8,407 nucleotides of DNA from Acidobacteriota bacterium (GTDB lineage: Bacteria; Acidobacteriota; Terriglobia; Terriglobales; Acidobacteriaceae). Positions 1-8,407 of this stretch are shown here, piece by piece. The position numbers were made by a program, and so were the translations under genes. The first letter of the stretch is position 1. The number at the start of each line of letters is the position of its first letter. The stretch is from assembly GCA_021851465.1 (NCBI GenBank), contig JAJZDL010000125.1:1-8407 (forward strand), read 5' to 3'. Under the pieces are notes generated by a model that ran no database searches, was not told the DNA's origin, and saw nothing but the letters and a program-made list of their open reading frames with translations.

Positions 1-111
1 CGAGACGCCTCGCTCAAGCCATGGACCGATTACTACAACCTGCAAAGACCCCATGGTAGCCTCAACTACAGGCCGCCCATCAGCCGCTCCGACAGCGGAA
101 CAACGTCTTGA
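1..111 (+). mobile_element. C-terminal end of an IS481/IS3-like (rve, DDE) transposase, running in from the left
   Basis: The frame open from base 1 encodes 36 residues and stops with TGA at 109-111. It contains W-x3-YYN-x2-RPHGSLNYRPP (residues 8-26). This is the typical end of the integrase-core domain in IS481 and IS3 family transposases, which carry out DDE-type strand transfer during insertion-sequence movement. The DDE residues lie outside the window, so activity cannot be judged. After PISRS the frame ends with SDSGTTS, whereas the third frame from base 99 reads NNVLIIY. From memory, IS481 relatives often end with an NN-V/L-L-type tail, so a one-base frameshift near bases 90-98 is possible. 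The gene converges on the hydrolase gene, and a terminal inverted repeat, if present, should lie in about 111-157. Assignment to rve is fairly secure; the choice between IS481 and IS3 is not. Confidence 0.72.
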
Positions 112-157
112 TCATCTACAGGCACCCACGGATATACAACTTCAAACGGTCAGGACA

Positions 158-1351
158 CTAGCCGTTCTTTGCGAGGCCTCTGAAGGCTTTGTAGATGAAC
201 GATCCCAGATACCAGCCATCGATGTATTTGTAGGGGGTCTCGCCGGTGGTGTAGTGGCCACAGGGAAGGACCCTGGAGACGAAGTCGATGCCGAGGCGCT
301 TGAAGTTCGCCAGGACATCGAGCGAGAGATCCAGCGGGAAGGTGAGGTCGTAGGTTGCGTGGACGACGAGGACGCGCTTTGGGTGCGCGGCGAAGCGCTC
401 CATATAGGCCATGGGGCTGATGCCGAGGAAGATCTGCCGCACCTGGTCCTGCGTCAGGCCTGCGTCTGCGAAGGCCGCGCGGACGTGGCGCGTGCTCTGG
501 CCCTGCCAGACGACATCGCCGAACCATGTGGAGGCGTGGTTGAAGGCGCAGACGCGCAGGCGAGGGTCGTGCGCGGCGGCGATGAACGCATAACAAGAAC
601 CGAGGCTTGTACCAAGCACACCGAACTGCGTGTATCCCTGGGTCTGCAGCCAGTCGATGCAGCTCCGGATGTCTACGACGGCCTGCCTGCACGAGGAGGC
701 GGTACGGCCTACGTTTGCGCTGACGGCGTAGTCGGAGCGCTCCAGCTCTGCCGGACGGCGGATGTCGTGGTAGGGCTGCGAGAGGCGCAGGGCAGAGATT
801 CCAAAGCGGTTGAAGAGGGTGCAGAGGGCGTTGTGGCTGATGGCGTCGGAGTTCCACTGGGGCAGGACGACGATGGCCTGCTTCGGTGAGGGCGACCGGC
901 CCGCCGACGCTGTGTGGCTGGGCGCGGGATACCATCGGGCGTTGACCTGGTCGTTTTTGGGATAGGGGGTGCGCACGGGCGAGGTGAAGCGCAGGAACTC
1001 GGCCTCTTCGAGTTCGCCGGATGCGGCGCGGCGCTTCATCTCGGCCTCCTGCTCGAGCGTCTCTGGGCGGACATTGGTTGGAAACAACTGGGGATGGCGG
1101 AATTCGAGGCGAAAGTCCGTGGGAGTTGTGTATGCGAAGAAGTCGTCGGAGCGGCTTACGATCTCGCGGTTGAGAGCGATCATGCGATCGAGCGGCTGCG
1201 GGCACGGGGCCGGTGTGGAGTGAAGGGGGTCGGCGAAATCGTTGAGCCAGTCGAAGCCCCATTCCAGCGGCCTGACAACCCGGTTTGTATCGCGCGTGGT
1301 GAGGGCCGTCTCCCACGCAGTCATCCACCTGCCGTACCAATCCCAAAGCAT
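158..1351 (-). CDS. alpha/beta-hydrolase family protein
   Basis: A 397-residue protein, probably a cytoplasmic serine hydrolase (esterase or acyl-hydrolase type), since no signal peptide or membrane segment is visible. The fold is indicated by a strand AIVVLPQWNSD (about residues 159-169, oxyanion-hole region), the nucleophile elbow GVLGTSLGS with Ser in G-x-S-x-G (about 245-253), a strand and acid candidate RVLVVHATYDLTFP (Asp about 337), and a late histidine in LPCGHYTTGE (about 365). The triad is therefore Ser/Asp/His in the usual order. The first 150 residues are unlike a standard hydrolase core and may form a cap or N-terminal extension; I do not recognise the substrate. The ATG at 1351 lacks a clear Shine-Dalgarno sequence. 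A second ATG at 1324 has AGGTGG directly before it, too close to be ideal. The gene is divergent from the small basic gene at 1427, with 75 bases between them. The fold is secure, the specificity unknown. Confidence 0.88.
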   Translation of the reverse strand: MLWDWYGRWMTAWETALTTRDTNRVVRPLEWGFDWLNDFADPLHSTPAPCPQPLDRMIALNREIVSRSDDFFAYTTPTDFRLEFRHPQLFPTNVRPETLEQEAEMKRRAASGELEEAEFLRFTSPVRTPYPKNDQVNARWYPAPSHTASAGRSPSPKQAIVVLPQWNSDAISHNALCTLFNRFGISALRLSQPYHDIRRPAELERSDYAVSANVGRTASSCRQAVVDIRSCIDWLQTQGYTQFGVLGTSLGSCYAFIAAAHDPRLRVCAFNHASTWFGDVVWQGQSTRHVRAAFADAGLTQDQVRQIFLGISPMAYMERFAAHPKRVLVVHATYDLTFPLDLSLDVLANFKRLGIDFVSRVLPCGHYTTGETPYKYIDGWYLGSFIYKAFRGLAKNG

Positions 1352-1426
1352 AGGTACAGTTTATCCATTGCGGGAATATTCATCGCGGCGGCGATGGGAG
1401 GGCCGCGGCTGTGAGAAGATTTTCGT
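1352..1426. promoter_or_regulatory. divergent intergenic region between the hydrolase and small basic genes
   Basis: These 75 bases must hold both 5' regions if the two genes have separate promoters. AT-rich patches occur at 1358-1365 (AGTTTATC, which reads GATAAACT on the minus strand and might be a -10 very close to the hydrolase ATG) and at 1374-1380 (GAATATT, a -10 candidate for the plus-strand gene). No convincing -35 partner is seen for either, and an operator cannot be named. Confidence 0.35.
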
Positions 1427-1630
1427 ATGAGCGATTTCATCCCGCAAGCAGGCGGAATCAAGGTCGGCGGACTGGGCCGGAAGGCGCAGAAGCTGCTGGC
1501 GGCGCGCGAAAAGGCGGCCCAGATCAAGAGCGGCGCAAAGCCGCAAACCGGAGCGTCCTCGGCAACGTTCAAGGCGAAGGACTCGTTCGCGCGGACGAAG
1601 AAGACGACCTTCCAGCGGAAGGCCGTCTAA
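1427..1630 (+). CDS. small basic protein of unknown function
   Basis: A 67-residue protein starting MSDFIPQAGGIKVGG and ending TTFQRKAV. It is rich in Lys, Arg, Ala, Ser and Thr, has a strong net positive charge, no cysteine, no membrane segment and no signal peptide. Residues about 15-35 (LGRKAQKLLAAREKAAQIK) could form an amphipathic helix; the rest looks flexible. The basic composition would suit binding to nucleic acid or the ribosome, but no known domain is recognised and no function is assigned. The ATG is preceded by GAGAAG at 1413-1418, eight bases upstream, a plausible ribosome binding site. It is the only complete plus-strand gene in the window, divergent from the hydrolase and convergent with uvrA. 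The reading frame is compact and unlike the low-complexity shadow frames nearby, which supports a real gene. Confidence 0.66.
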   Translation: MSDFIPQAGGIKVGGLGRKAQKLLAAREKAAQIKSGAKPQTGASSATFKAKDSFARTKKTTFQRKAV

Positions 1631-1666
1631 AGCATTTAGCCAGTGGAGTCGATTGCGGCGCTGCAT

Positions 1667-1706
1667 GAGAGATGCGGGGATTCTTCGCTGCGCTCAGAAT
1701 GACAAG
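1667..1706 (+). repeat. dispersed repeat, copy 1
   Basis: Forty bases from GAGAGATGCGGGG through to GAATGACAAG. They match 8035-8074 with one difference, and the inner 34 bases (1672-1705) match 5407-5440 exactly. ATTCT and AGAAT form short inverted arms around a GC-rich centre. It is non-coding here, between the small basic gene and uvrA. It resembles REP-like dispersed elements. Confidence 0.85.
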
Positions 1707-1716
1707 CAAAAACAGA

Positions 1717-1750
1717 AGCGGATTCCTTCGCTGCGCTGCGGGATGACAAA
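1717..1750 (+). repeat. dispersed repeat, copy 2 (diverged)
   Basis: A variant of the same element, 10 bases downstream of copy 1. It keeps the TTCGCTGCGCT centre and the GATGACAA end, but has GGATTCC in place of GGGGATT and GCGGGATG in place of CAGAATG. The changes on the two arms are compensatory in part: ATTC/GAAT of copy 1 is replaced by ATTCC/GGGAT. This hints that the foldback is conserved. Confidence 0.7.
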
Positions 1751-1765
1751 CAAAAAGGCAACGAC

Positions 1766-1785
1766 GGAGATTCTGAGCCTTCGGC

Positions 1786-1800
<15 letters not shown>
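1766..1800 (+). repeat. dispersed repeat, copy 3: perfect palindrome overlapping the uvrA 3' end
   Basis: The arm ATTCTGAGCC (1770-1779) and the arm GGCTCAGAAT (1783-1792) pair perfectly over 10 bp around a TTC loop; GACGAG follows, matching the GACAAG end of copies 1 and 5. The minus-strand uvrA stop codon (1786-1788) lies within the right arm, so the repeat encodes the last residues of UvrA. Sitting between two convergent genes, the hairpin could act as a transcription end signal in both directions, although there is no strong T-run. Confidence 0.8.
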
Positions 1801-4941
<3,141 letters not shown>

Positions 4942-5088
4942 TCTCCATTGTCGGTAGAATGGGGCGCTTTGTCCATTGAGGAGCAGACGCCGGAACGAGG
5001 CTGGTCTACGGCCTGCCTGTCGATCCTGTCGATGCGCTGTAGAGACGGGTCTCGATGGCGATGGTGGAGGCGGAAGGGTGCGATCGAC

Positions 5089-5295
5089 TTAGTGACGCCG
5101 CAGATGGATGTTCGGCACCATGGAAAGATCGACGGTCCAGACATAGACGGCGATGGCGGCAAAGATGAAGGCCGCGGCAACCCAGACGCGCCAATCGAGG
5201 TGGGCACGCTTCCAGTAGGGTTGCTTGTGCTCTTCCTTCGTGTAGGTTGGGGTGAAGTCCGGCTCTTCGGGCTGGCGGTTTGGATCGGTGTGCAT
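5089..5295 (-). CDS. small single-span membrane protein of unknown function
   Basis: A 68-residue protein. The N-terminal 36 residues are polar (MHTDPNRQPEEPDFTPTYTK at the start, then KQPYWKRAH). One hydrophobic helix follows at about 37-54 (VWVAAAFIFAAIAVYVWTV), then a short tail ending NIHLRRH. The positively charged KR and R before the helix and the lack of a cleavage site suggest an uncleaved inner-membrane anchor; topology is not settled by the sequence. GGGGAGA at 5304-5310 lies eight bases before the ATG and is a good ribosome binding site, which supports the start. The gene is upstream of uvrA on the same strand with 147 bases between, so co-transcription is possible but not shown. 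The composition and RBS argue for a real gene. I know no function for it. Confidence 0.72.
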   Translation of the reverse strand: MHTDPNRQPEEPDFTPTYTKEEHKQPYWKRAHLDWRVWVAAAFIFAAIAVYVWTVDLSMVPNIHLRRH

Positions 5296-5303
5296 GGTGT
5301 TGC

Positions 5304-5310
5304 TCTCCCC
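5304..5310 (-). promoter_or_regulatory. ribosome binding site of the small membrane protein gene
   Basis: On the minus strand this reads GGGGAGA, with eight bases to the ATG at 5295. It is one of the clearest Shine-Dalgarno sequences in the window and is what makes the short gene at 5089-5295 credible. Confidence 0.65.
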
Positions 5311-5406
5311 TGCTGCCGGACTTTAAATATGCTGCCGCGGTTCTTACTTGGCGTTCAACTTTAAAGCATGTCTCGCTATGGTGAAGACCGTCACCCCGCC
5401 GGAAAA

Positions 5407-5440
5407 ATGCGGGGATTCTTCGCTGCGCTCAGAATGACAA
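5407..5440 (+). repeat. dispersed repeat, copy 4
   Basis: Thirty-four bases identical to 1672-1705 of copy 1, from ATGCGGGGATT to AGAATGACAA. It is non-coding here. It is preceded by GTCACCCCGCCGG, so CCCCG of 5393-5397 or so could pair with the GCGGGG of the repeat and enlarge the foldback. Confidence 0.85.
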
Positions 5441-5652
5441 TCTTTATTTGGTCTACACCAATTCCGAAAATGCTCTAGTCCCTCAAAAATGCGCAGGCTG
5501 ACGCTTCTCGATTTTATGCAGGGAGGAAGGTTGAGTCCGGTCCGTTCTGCTCATCGGCAAATTACTTTCTGGATGAATTGTTGCGTCGGTTGGATTGAGT
5601 GGCTTCCGGTCACTCCAGTCGCAACTTGTAGCGGACGAGTTTTCCTCTTGCG

Positions 5653-6219
5653 CTAGCTGGGATGGGATTGGGAATTGGCGGCGGGGTCGTGGGGAATGGG
5701 GCTAAAGATTTCCAGCAGGAGGAGGCAGGCGCCGATGACGATGCAGGAGTCGGCGACGTTGAAGTCGGGCCAGTGGAAGTGGTGGATGTCTACGGCGAGG
5801 AAGTCGACGACGTGGTGGAAGCGGATGCGGTCGTAGAGGTTGCCGAGCGCGCCGCCGAGGATGAGCGCGAGCGCGACCGAGGTGAGGGTGAGCGCGCGCC
5901 CGGCGCTCCAAAGCAGAACGAGGACGACGAGGACCGCGAAGACCGAGAAGGCGATGAGGCCGAGGCGGACGGCGTGGGGAGGCCATGTCTCCATGAGGCT
6001 GAAGGCCGCGCCGGTGTTGAAGACGTGGGAGAGGCGGAAGACGCCGGGGATGACGACGATCCAGGAGCCGGGACGGACGTGGTGGACGATCCAGTTCTTG
6101 CTGAGGCGGTCGCAGAGGATGACGAGCGCGCTGAGGAGAAGGAGCGGGATGCGATAGTCGCGGGATTTGCGAGTTGCAGGTTGCAGGTCGTCAGTGTCGG
6201 TCATAGTGAGGAGGGCCAT
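5653..6219 (-). CDS. lspA: lipoprotein signal peptidase (signal peptidase II)
   Basis: LspA is an inner-membrane aspartic protease that cuts the signal peptide from prolipoproteins after lipid has been added to the lipobox cysteine. The 188-residue protein has the expected four hydrophobic segments (about 23-38, 84-104, 111-127 and 155-172) and the family motifs: CDRLSKNW (36-43), FNTGAAFS (67-74), GNLYDR (126-131), VVDF with catalytic Asp139, and NVADS with catalytic Asp157. The length is slightly above the usual 160-170 because of a polar N-terminal tail of about 20 residues and a short polar C-terminus. ATG at 6219 is the first start; ATG at 6204 is a second choice, and neither has a strong Shine-Dalgarno sequence. 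It follows ileS on the same strand after 118 bases containing a hairpin element. The ileS-lspA order is widespread in bacteria. Confidence 0.96.
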   Translation of the reverse strand: MALLTMTDTDDLQPATRKSRDYRIPLLLLSALVILCDRLSKNWIVHHVRPGSWIVVIPGVFRLSHVFNTGAAFSLMETWPPHAVRLGLIAFSVFAVLVVLVLLWSAGRALTLTSVALALILGGALGNLYDRIRFHHVVDFLAVDIHHFHWPDFNVADSCIVIGACLLLLEIFSPIPHDPAANSQSHPS

Positions 6220-6241
6220 CTCTTGTTCCGGGGGCGGCGCT

Positions 6242-6328
6242 TAGCGCGGGCCTTCAGCCCGCCCGGTTTAGGGTGTCGTCGACCTGGGGCTGCGCCCCAG
6301 GCTAGGATAGCGCGGGCCGTTGGCCCGC
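6242..6328. repeat. three-hairpin palindromic element between ileS and lspA
   Basis: Three perfect inverted repeats in 87 bases. GCGGGC/GCCCGC is at 6246-6251 and 6257-6262 with a 5-base loop. CCTGGGGC/GCCCCAGG is at 6283-6290 and 6294-6301 with a TGC loop. GCGGGCC/GGCCCGC is at 6312-6318 and 6322-6328 with a GTT loop. The outer two hairpins share the direct repeat TAGCGCGGGCC (6242-6252 and 6308-6318), so they look like copies of one unit flanking a central hairpin. The element starts 10 bases after the ileS stop and ends 23-25 bases before the lspA start. It may attenuate or process an ileS-lspA transcript; without a T-run it is a poor intrinsic terminator. From memory, similar elements recur in acidobacterial intergenic regions. 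Confidence 0.82.
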
Positions 6329-6337
6329 ACGTTGGCG

Positions 6338-8407
6338 TCAGGTGGTGGTATAGGGGGTGAAGTCGATGGCGTCGAGGGCTTCGGCGCAGCGGAGGCAGAC
6401 GGTGGGGTAGTTCTTCTGTTGGCCTACGTCGGGGACGTGGCGCCAGCAGCGGTCGCATTTGGGTGCGGTGACCTTGTGAACCCCTATTGCAACTCCCCAC
6501 AGGATGTTCTTGTGATCGTTGACGTTCACTATATTTTGGCAGGAGATCGAGGACACCCCAAAGACCTCGGGAAGTCCGTTCGGATGCAGATCAAAAACGT
6601 TGAAGCGATGGTCGTCGGGGAAGAACATCCGGCTCACAGTCACGCTGGCTTCAAGAGCTTTGCCTATGAGCTTTTCCGACCGCAAGGCTTCGATCTGTTT
6701 CATCGCTTGGTCACGCCACTGGAGTATCTGCTGCCATTCTTCCTGGCTCAGCTTGGGCTCACCCACTGCGAACTCCTCCGCCGTTGGGAAAAGCGTAAAA
6801 TGCACGCTCGATGCGCTTCCTTCAACATGCGGTAAGGATTGCCAGACTTCGTCGGCGGTGAAGCTGAGGATGGGGGCGGTGAGGCGGGCCAGGGCGTCGG
6901 TGATCTTGTAGATGGCGGTCTGCGCGCTGCGGCGGGCGGTGTAGAGGCGCTGCTGCTCGGCGTGGCCCGGCTTGTAGGCGATGGGGAAGGTGTAGAGGCG
7001 GTCTTTGAGTACATCGAGGTAGAAGGCGGAGAGTTCGGAGTTGAGGAACTCGTTGAGCAGGTGATAGACGCGGTGAAATTCAAACTCTTCGTAGGCTTTG
7101 CGAATTTTATTGGTTAGCTCGGCGGTGCGGGCGAGGATGTACTGGTCGATGGGTTGCATCTGGTCGAAGGGGACGGCATCGCCTCCCTCGGCCATCGGGC
7201 GCGGGTCGAAGGCGTGGACTTCGCCGGTGGTGGGATTGGTCTCGGCGAGCGCGCCGAGCAGGAAGCGGAAGGTGTTGCGCAGCTTGCGGTAGATCTCCTC
7301 GGCGAGGCGCTTGAGGAGCGGGAGGCTGGCGACGACGTCCTCACGGAAGTCGACGCTGGCGACCCAGAGGCGGACGATGTCGCCGCCGAGCTGGTCCATG
7401 ATGGCGACGGGGTCGATGAAGTTGCCGAGGGATTTGGAGAGGGCGCGGCCCTTTTCGTCGAGGGTCCAGCCGTAGGTGGCGACAGACCTGAAGGGCGCGC
7501 GGTTGTGCATGCCGATGGAGCAGAGCAGCGAGGACATGAACCAGCCGCGGTGCTGGTCGCCACCCTCGGCGTAGAGGTCGGCGCGTGGGTCTGGATCGTT
7601 GGGGGCCTGTTGGACGTCGCGGTCGAAGTCGAGGACGGCGTGGGAGCTGGCGCCGGACTCGAACCAGACGTCGAGGATGTCCATCTCCTTGCGGAAGCTG
7701 GTGTGGCCGCAGGCGCAGGCGGTGTTGGGCGGGAGGAGCTTTTCCGGGGTGTTGTCGGCGAAGTACCAGGCGTCGGCGGAGTCTTTAATGAAGAGATCGA
7801 CGACGAGCTTGTTGATGGCGGGGTTCTTGAGCGGCTCGCCGCACTTGCGGCAGAGGAAGACGGCGATGGGGACGCCCCAGATGCGCTGGCGAGAGATGCA
7901 CCAGTCGGGGCGGGTGGCGACCATGTTGGCGATGCGGTCTTTTCCCCAGGCGGGGTCCCAGGCGACGCGCTCGATCTCGTCGAGGGCGCGTTGGCGGAAG
8001 GTGGTGGTCTCCGTGTGGTTCTGTGGCGCTTCGGGAGAGATGCGGGGATTCTTCGCTTCGCTCAGAATGACAAGATCAGACGCGGGCATGGGGGTGTCCA
8101 TGGCGATGAACCACTGCTCGGTGGCGCGGGTGATGACGGGGTTGTGGCAGCGCCAGCAGTGCGGGTAGGAGTGCTCCAGATTGGCGGTGGCGAGGAGCGC
8201 GCCTTTTTCTTGCAGGAGCGAGACGATGGCGGGGTTGGACTTGAAGACGGTGAGGCCCTCGTAGGGCTGGGGGACGCCGCCGCCGAAGCGTTCGGTGTGC
8301 ATCTGGCGGCCGGAGTCGTCTACATACTGGACCTCGGGGAGGCCGTATCGCTTGCCGGTGGCGAAGTCGTCGATGCCGTGGGCGGGCGCGGTGTGGACGG
8401 CCCCAGT
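6338..8407 (-). CDS. ileS: isoleucyl-tRNA synthetase, 3' part (N-terminal part lies beyond the right edge)
   Basis: This class I synthetase charges tRNA-Ile with isoleucine and edits misactivated valine. The frame is open to base 8407 and gives 689 residues; the family is usually about 920-960, so the HIGH motif and first part of the editing domain are outside. Visible in order: editing-domain end TGAVHTAPAHGIDDF, HCWRC, ATEQWFIAMD, RPDWCISRQRIWGVP, an internal CRKC...CACG metal-binding pair, DVWFESGASSHAVL, GGDQHRGWF, and the KMSKS loop as ALSKS (7430-7444). The tRNA-binding helical domain follows, then the C-terminal zinc site CDRC and CLRC. Two oddities occur. A dispersed repeat is carried in frame at 8035-8074, and the stretch 6480-6835 is about 53% GC against 65-73% around it, with ATA codons. 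Both leave the frame intact, so the gene is probably functional. lspA follows downstream. Confidence 0.97.
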   Translation of the reverse strand, partial: TGAVHTAPAHGIDDFATGKRYGLPEVQYVDDSGRQMHTERFGGGVPQPYEGLTVFKSNPAIVSLLQEKGALLATANLEHSYPHCWRCHNPVITRATEQWFIAMDTPMPASDLVILSEAKNPRISPEAPQNHTETTTFRQRALDEIERVAWDPAWGKDRIANMVATRPDWCISRQRIWGVPIAVFLCRKCGEPLKNPAINKLVVDLFIKDSADAWYFADNTPEKLLPPNTACACGHTSFRKEMDILDVWFESGASSHAVLDFDRDVQQAPNDPDPRADLYAEGGDQHRGWFMSSLLCSIGMHNRAPFRSVATYGWTLDEKGRALSKSLGNFIDPVAIMDQLGGDIVRLWVASVDFREDVVASLPLLKRLAEEIYRKLRNTFRFLLGALAETNPTTGEVHAFDPRPMAEGGDAVPFDQMQPIDQYILARTAELTNKIRKAYEEFEFHRVYHLLNEFLNSELSAFYLDVLKDRLYTFPIAYKPGHAEQQRLYTARRSAQTAIYKITDALARLTAPILSFTADEVWQSLPHVEGSASSVHFTLFPTAEEFAVGEPKLSQEEWQQILQWRDQAMKQIEALRSEKLIGKALEASVTVSRMFFPDDHRFNVFDLHPNGLPEVFGVSSISCQNIVNVNDHKNILWGVAIGVHKVTAPKCDRCWRHVPDVGQQKNYPTVCLRCAEALDAIDFTPYTTT
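8035..8074 (+). repeat. dispersed repeat, copy 5, in frame inside ileS
   Basis: Forty bases matching copy 1 (1667-1706) with one difference (GCTTCGCTC against GCTGCGCTC). On the minus strand it is read as part of IleS and gives LVILSEAKNPRIS, placed between ATEQWFIAMD and RQRALDEIERV. The frame continues through it without a stop. The loop between these conserved blocks is 32 residues here; from memory of the family it is usually only about 6-12. Confidence 0.88.

Larger units (their letters stand above)
5296..5652. other. intergenic region with one repeat copy, otherwise no gene seen
   Basis: About 357 bases between lspA and the small membrane protein gene, of visibly lower GC than the coding regions. 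It holds repeat copy 4 (5407-5440), the ribosome binding site noted above, and a weak foldback at 5597-5615 (GAGTG and CACTC arms extended by G-T pairs). The foldback lies about 40 bases downstream of the lspA stop and has no T-run. AT-rich TTTAAATAT at 5321-5329 could include a -10 element for the small gene, but I find no well-spaced -35. No tRNA, riboswitch or credible reading frame is seen. Confidence 0.55.

Noticed and set aside
53..889. Plus-strand 278-codon frame antisense to the hydrolase
   Set aside because: Its composition is that of a shadow frame, and it overlaps both the transposase tail and the hydrolase gene in other frames.
150..1346. Minus-strand 398-codon frame overlapping the hydrolase
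   Set aside because: It is Arg/Pro/Leu-rich with no domain, while the neighbouring frame at 158-1351 has a complete hydrolase triad.
5597..5615. Intrinsic terminator for lspA
   Set aside because: The stem is only 5 strong pairs extended by G-T wobbles, with no T-run on either side; noted only as a weak foldback.
5296..5652. tRNA, riboswitch or small RNA gene
   Set aside because: I found no cloverleaf, CCA end, T-box or other recognisable conserved motif by eye.
5662..6360. Plus-strand 232-codon frame antisense to lspA
   Set aside because: It is Glu/Asp/Gly/Val-rich, mirrors lspA and has no recognisable domain.
6320..6835. Plus-strand 171-codon frame antisense to the ileS 3' end
   Set aside because: It looks more protein-like than other shadows because of the lower GC there, but the minus strand carries the conserved IleS C-terminal domain and zinc cysteines through the same bases.

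Overview
The window is GC-rich chromosomal DNA, with most coding sequence at roughly 60-70% GC by eye. Nearly all of its genes lie on the minus strand. The protein signatures and two types of short palindromic repeat suggest a soil acidobacterium of the Terriglobus/Granulicella/Edaphobacter kind. That assignment rests on recollection of the families and was not searched.

Layout from left to right: (1) bases 1-111, plus strand, hold the last residues of an rve/DDE-type (IS481/IS3-like) transposase that enters from the left. (2) Bases 158-1351, minus strand, encode an alpha/beta-hydrolase with a GTSLG nucleophile elbow. (3) Divergent from it, at 1427-1630 on the plus strand, is a 67-residue lysine/arginine-rich protein of unknown function. 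(4) Bases 1667-1800 hold three variants of a short dispersed repeat. The last is a perfect palindrome that contains the uvrA stop codon. (5) Bases 1786-4941, minus strand, are uvrA, the damage-recognition ATPase of nucleotide excision repair. It is long for the family because of two insertions. (6) Bases 5089-5295, minus strand, encode a 68-residue protein with one membrane helix. (7) Bases 5296-5652 are non-coding and hold another repeat copy. (8) Bases 5653-6219, minus strand, are lspA, signal peptidase II. (9) A three-hairpin element at 6242-6328 separates lspA from (10) ileS, isoleucyl-tRNA synthetase, at 6338-8407 on the minus strand. Its N-terminal part lies beyond the right edge.

ileS followed by lspA is a common bacterial gene order, and the two are probably co-transcribed leftward across the hairpin element. 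The other genes are housekeeping or uncharacterised, with no evident shared pathway.

I see no new defence or metabolic system. The most interesting features concern the repeats. One copy lies in frame inside ileS and adds a peptide reading LVILSEAKNPRIS to an essential enzyme, and another supplies the end of uvrA. In addition, the 3' part of ileS contains a patch of clearly lower GC with unusual codons, which suggests recombination.
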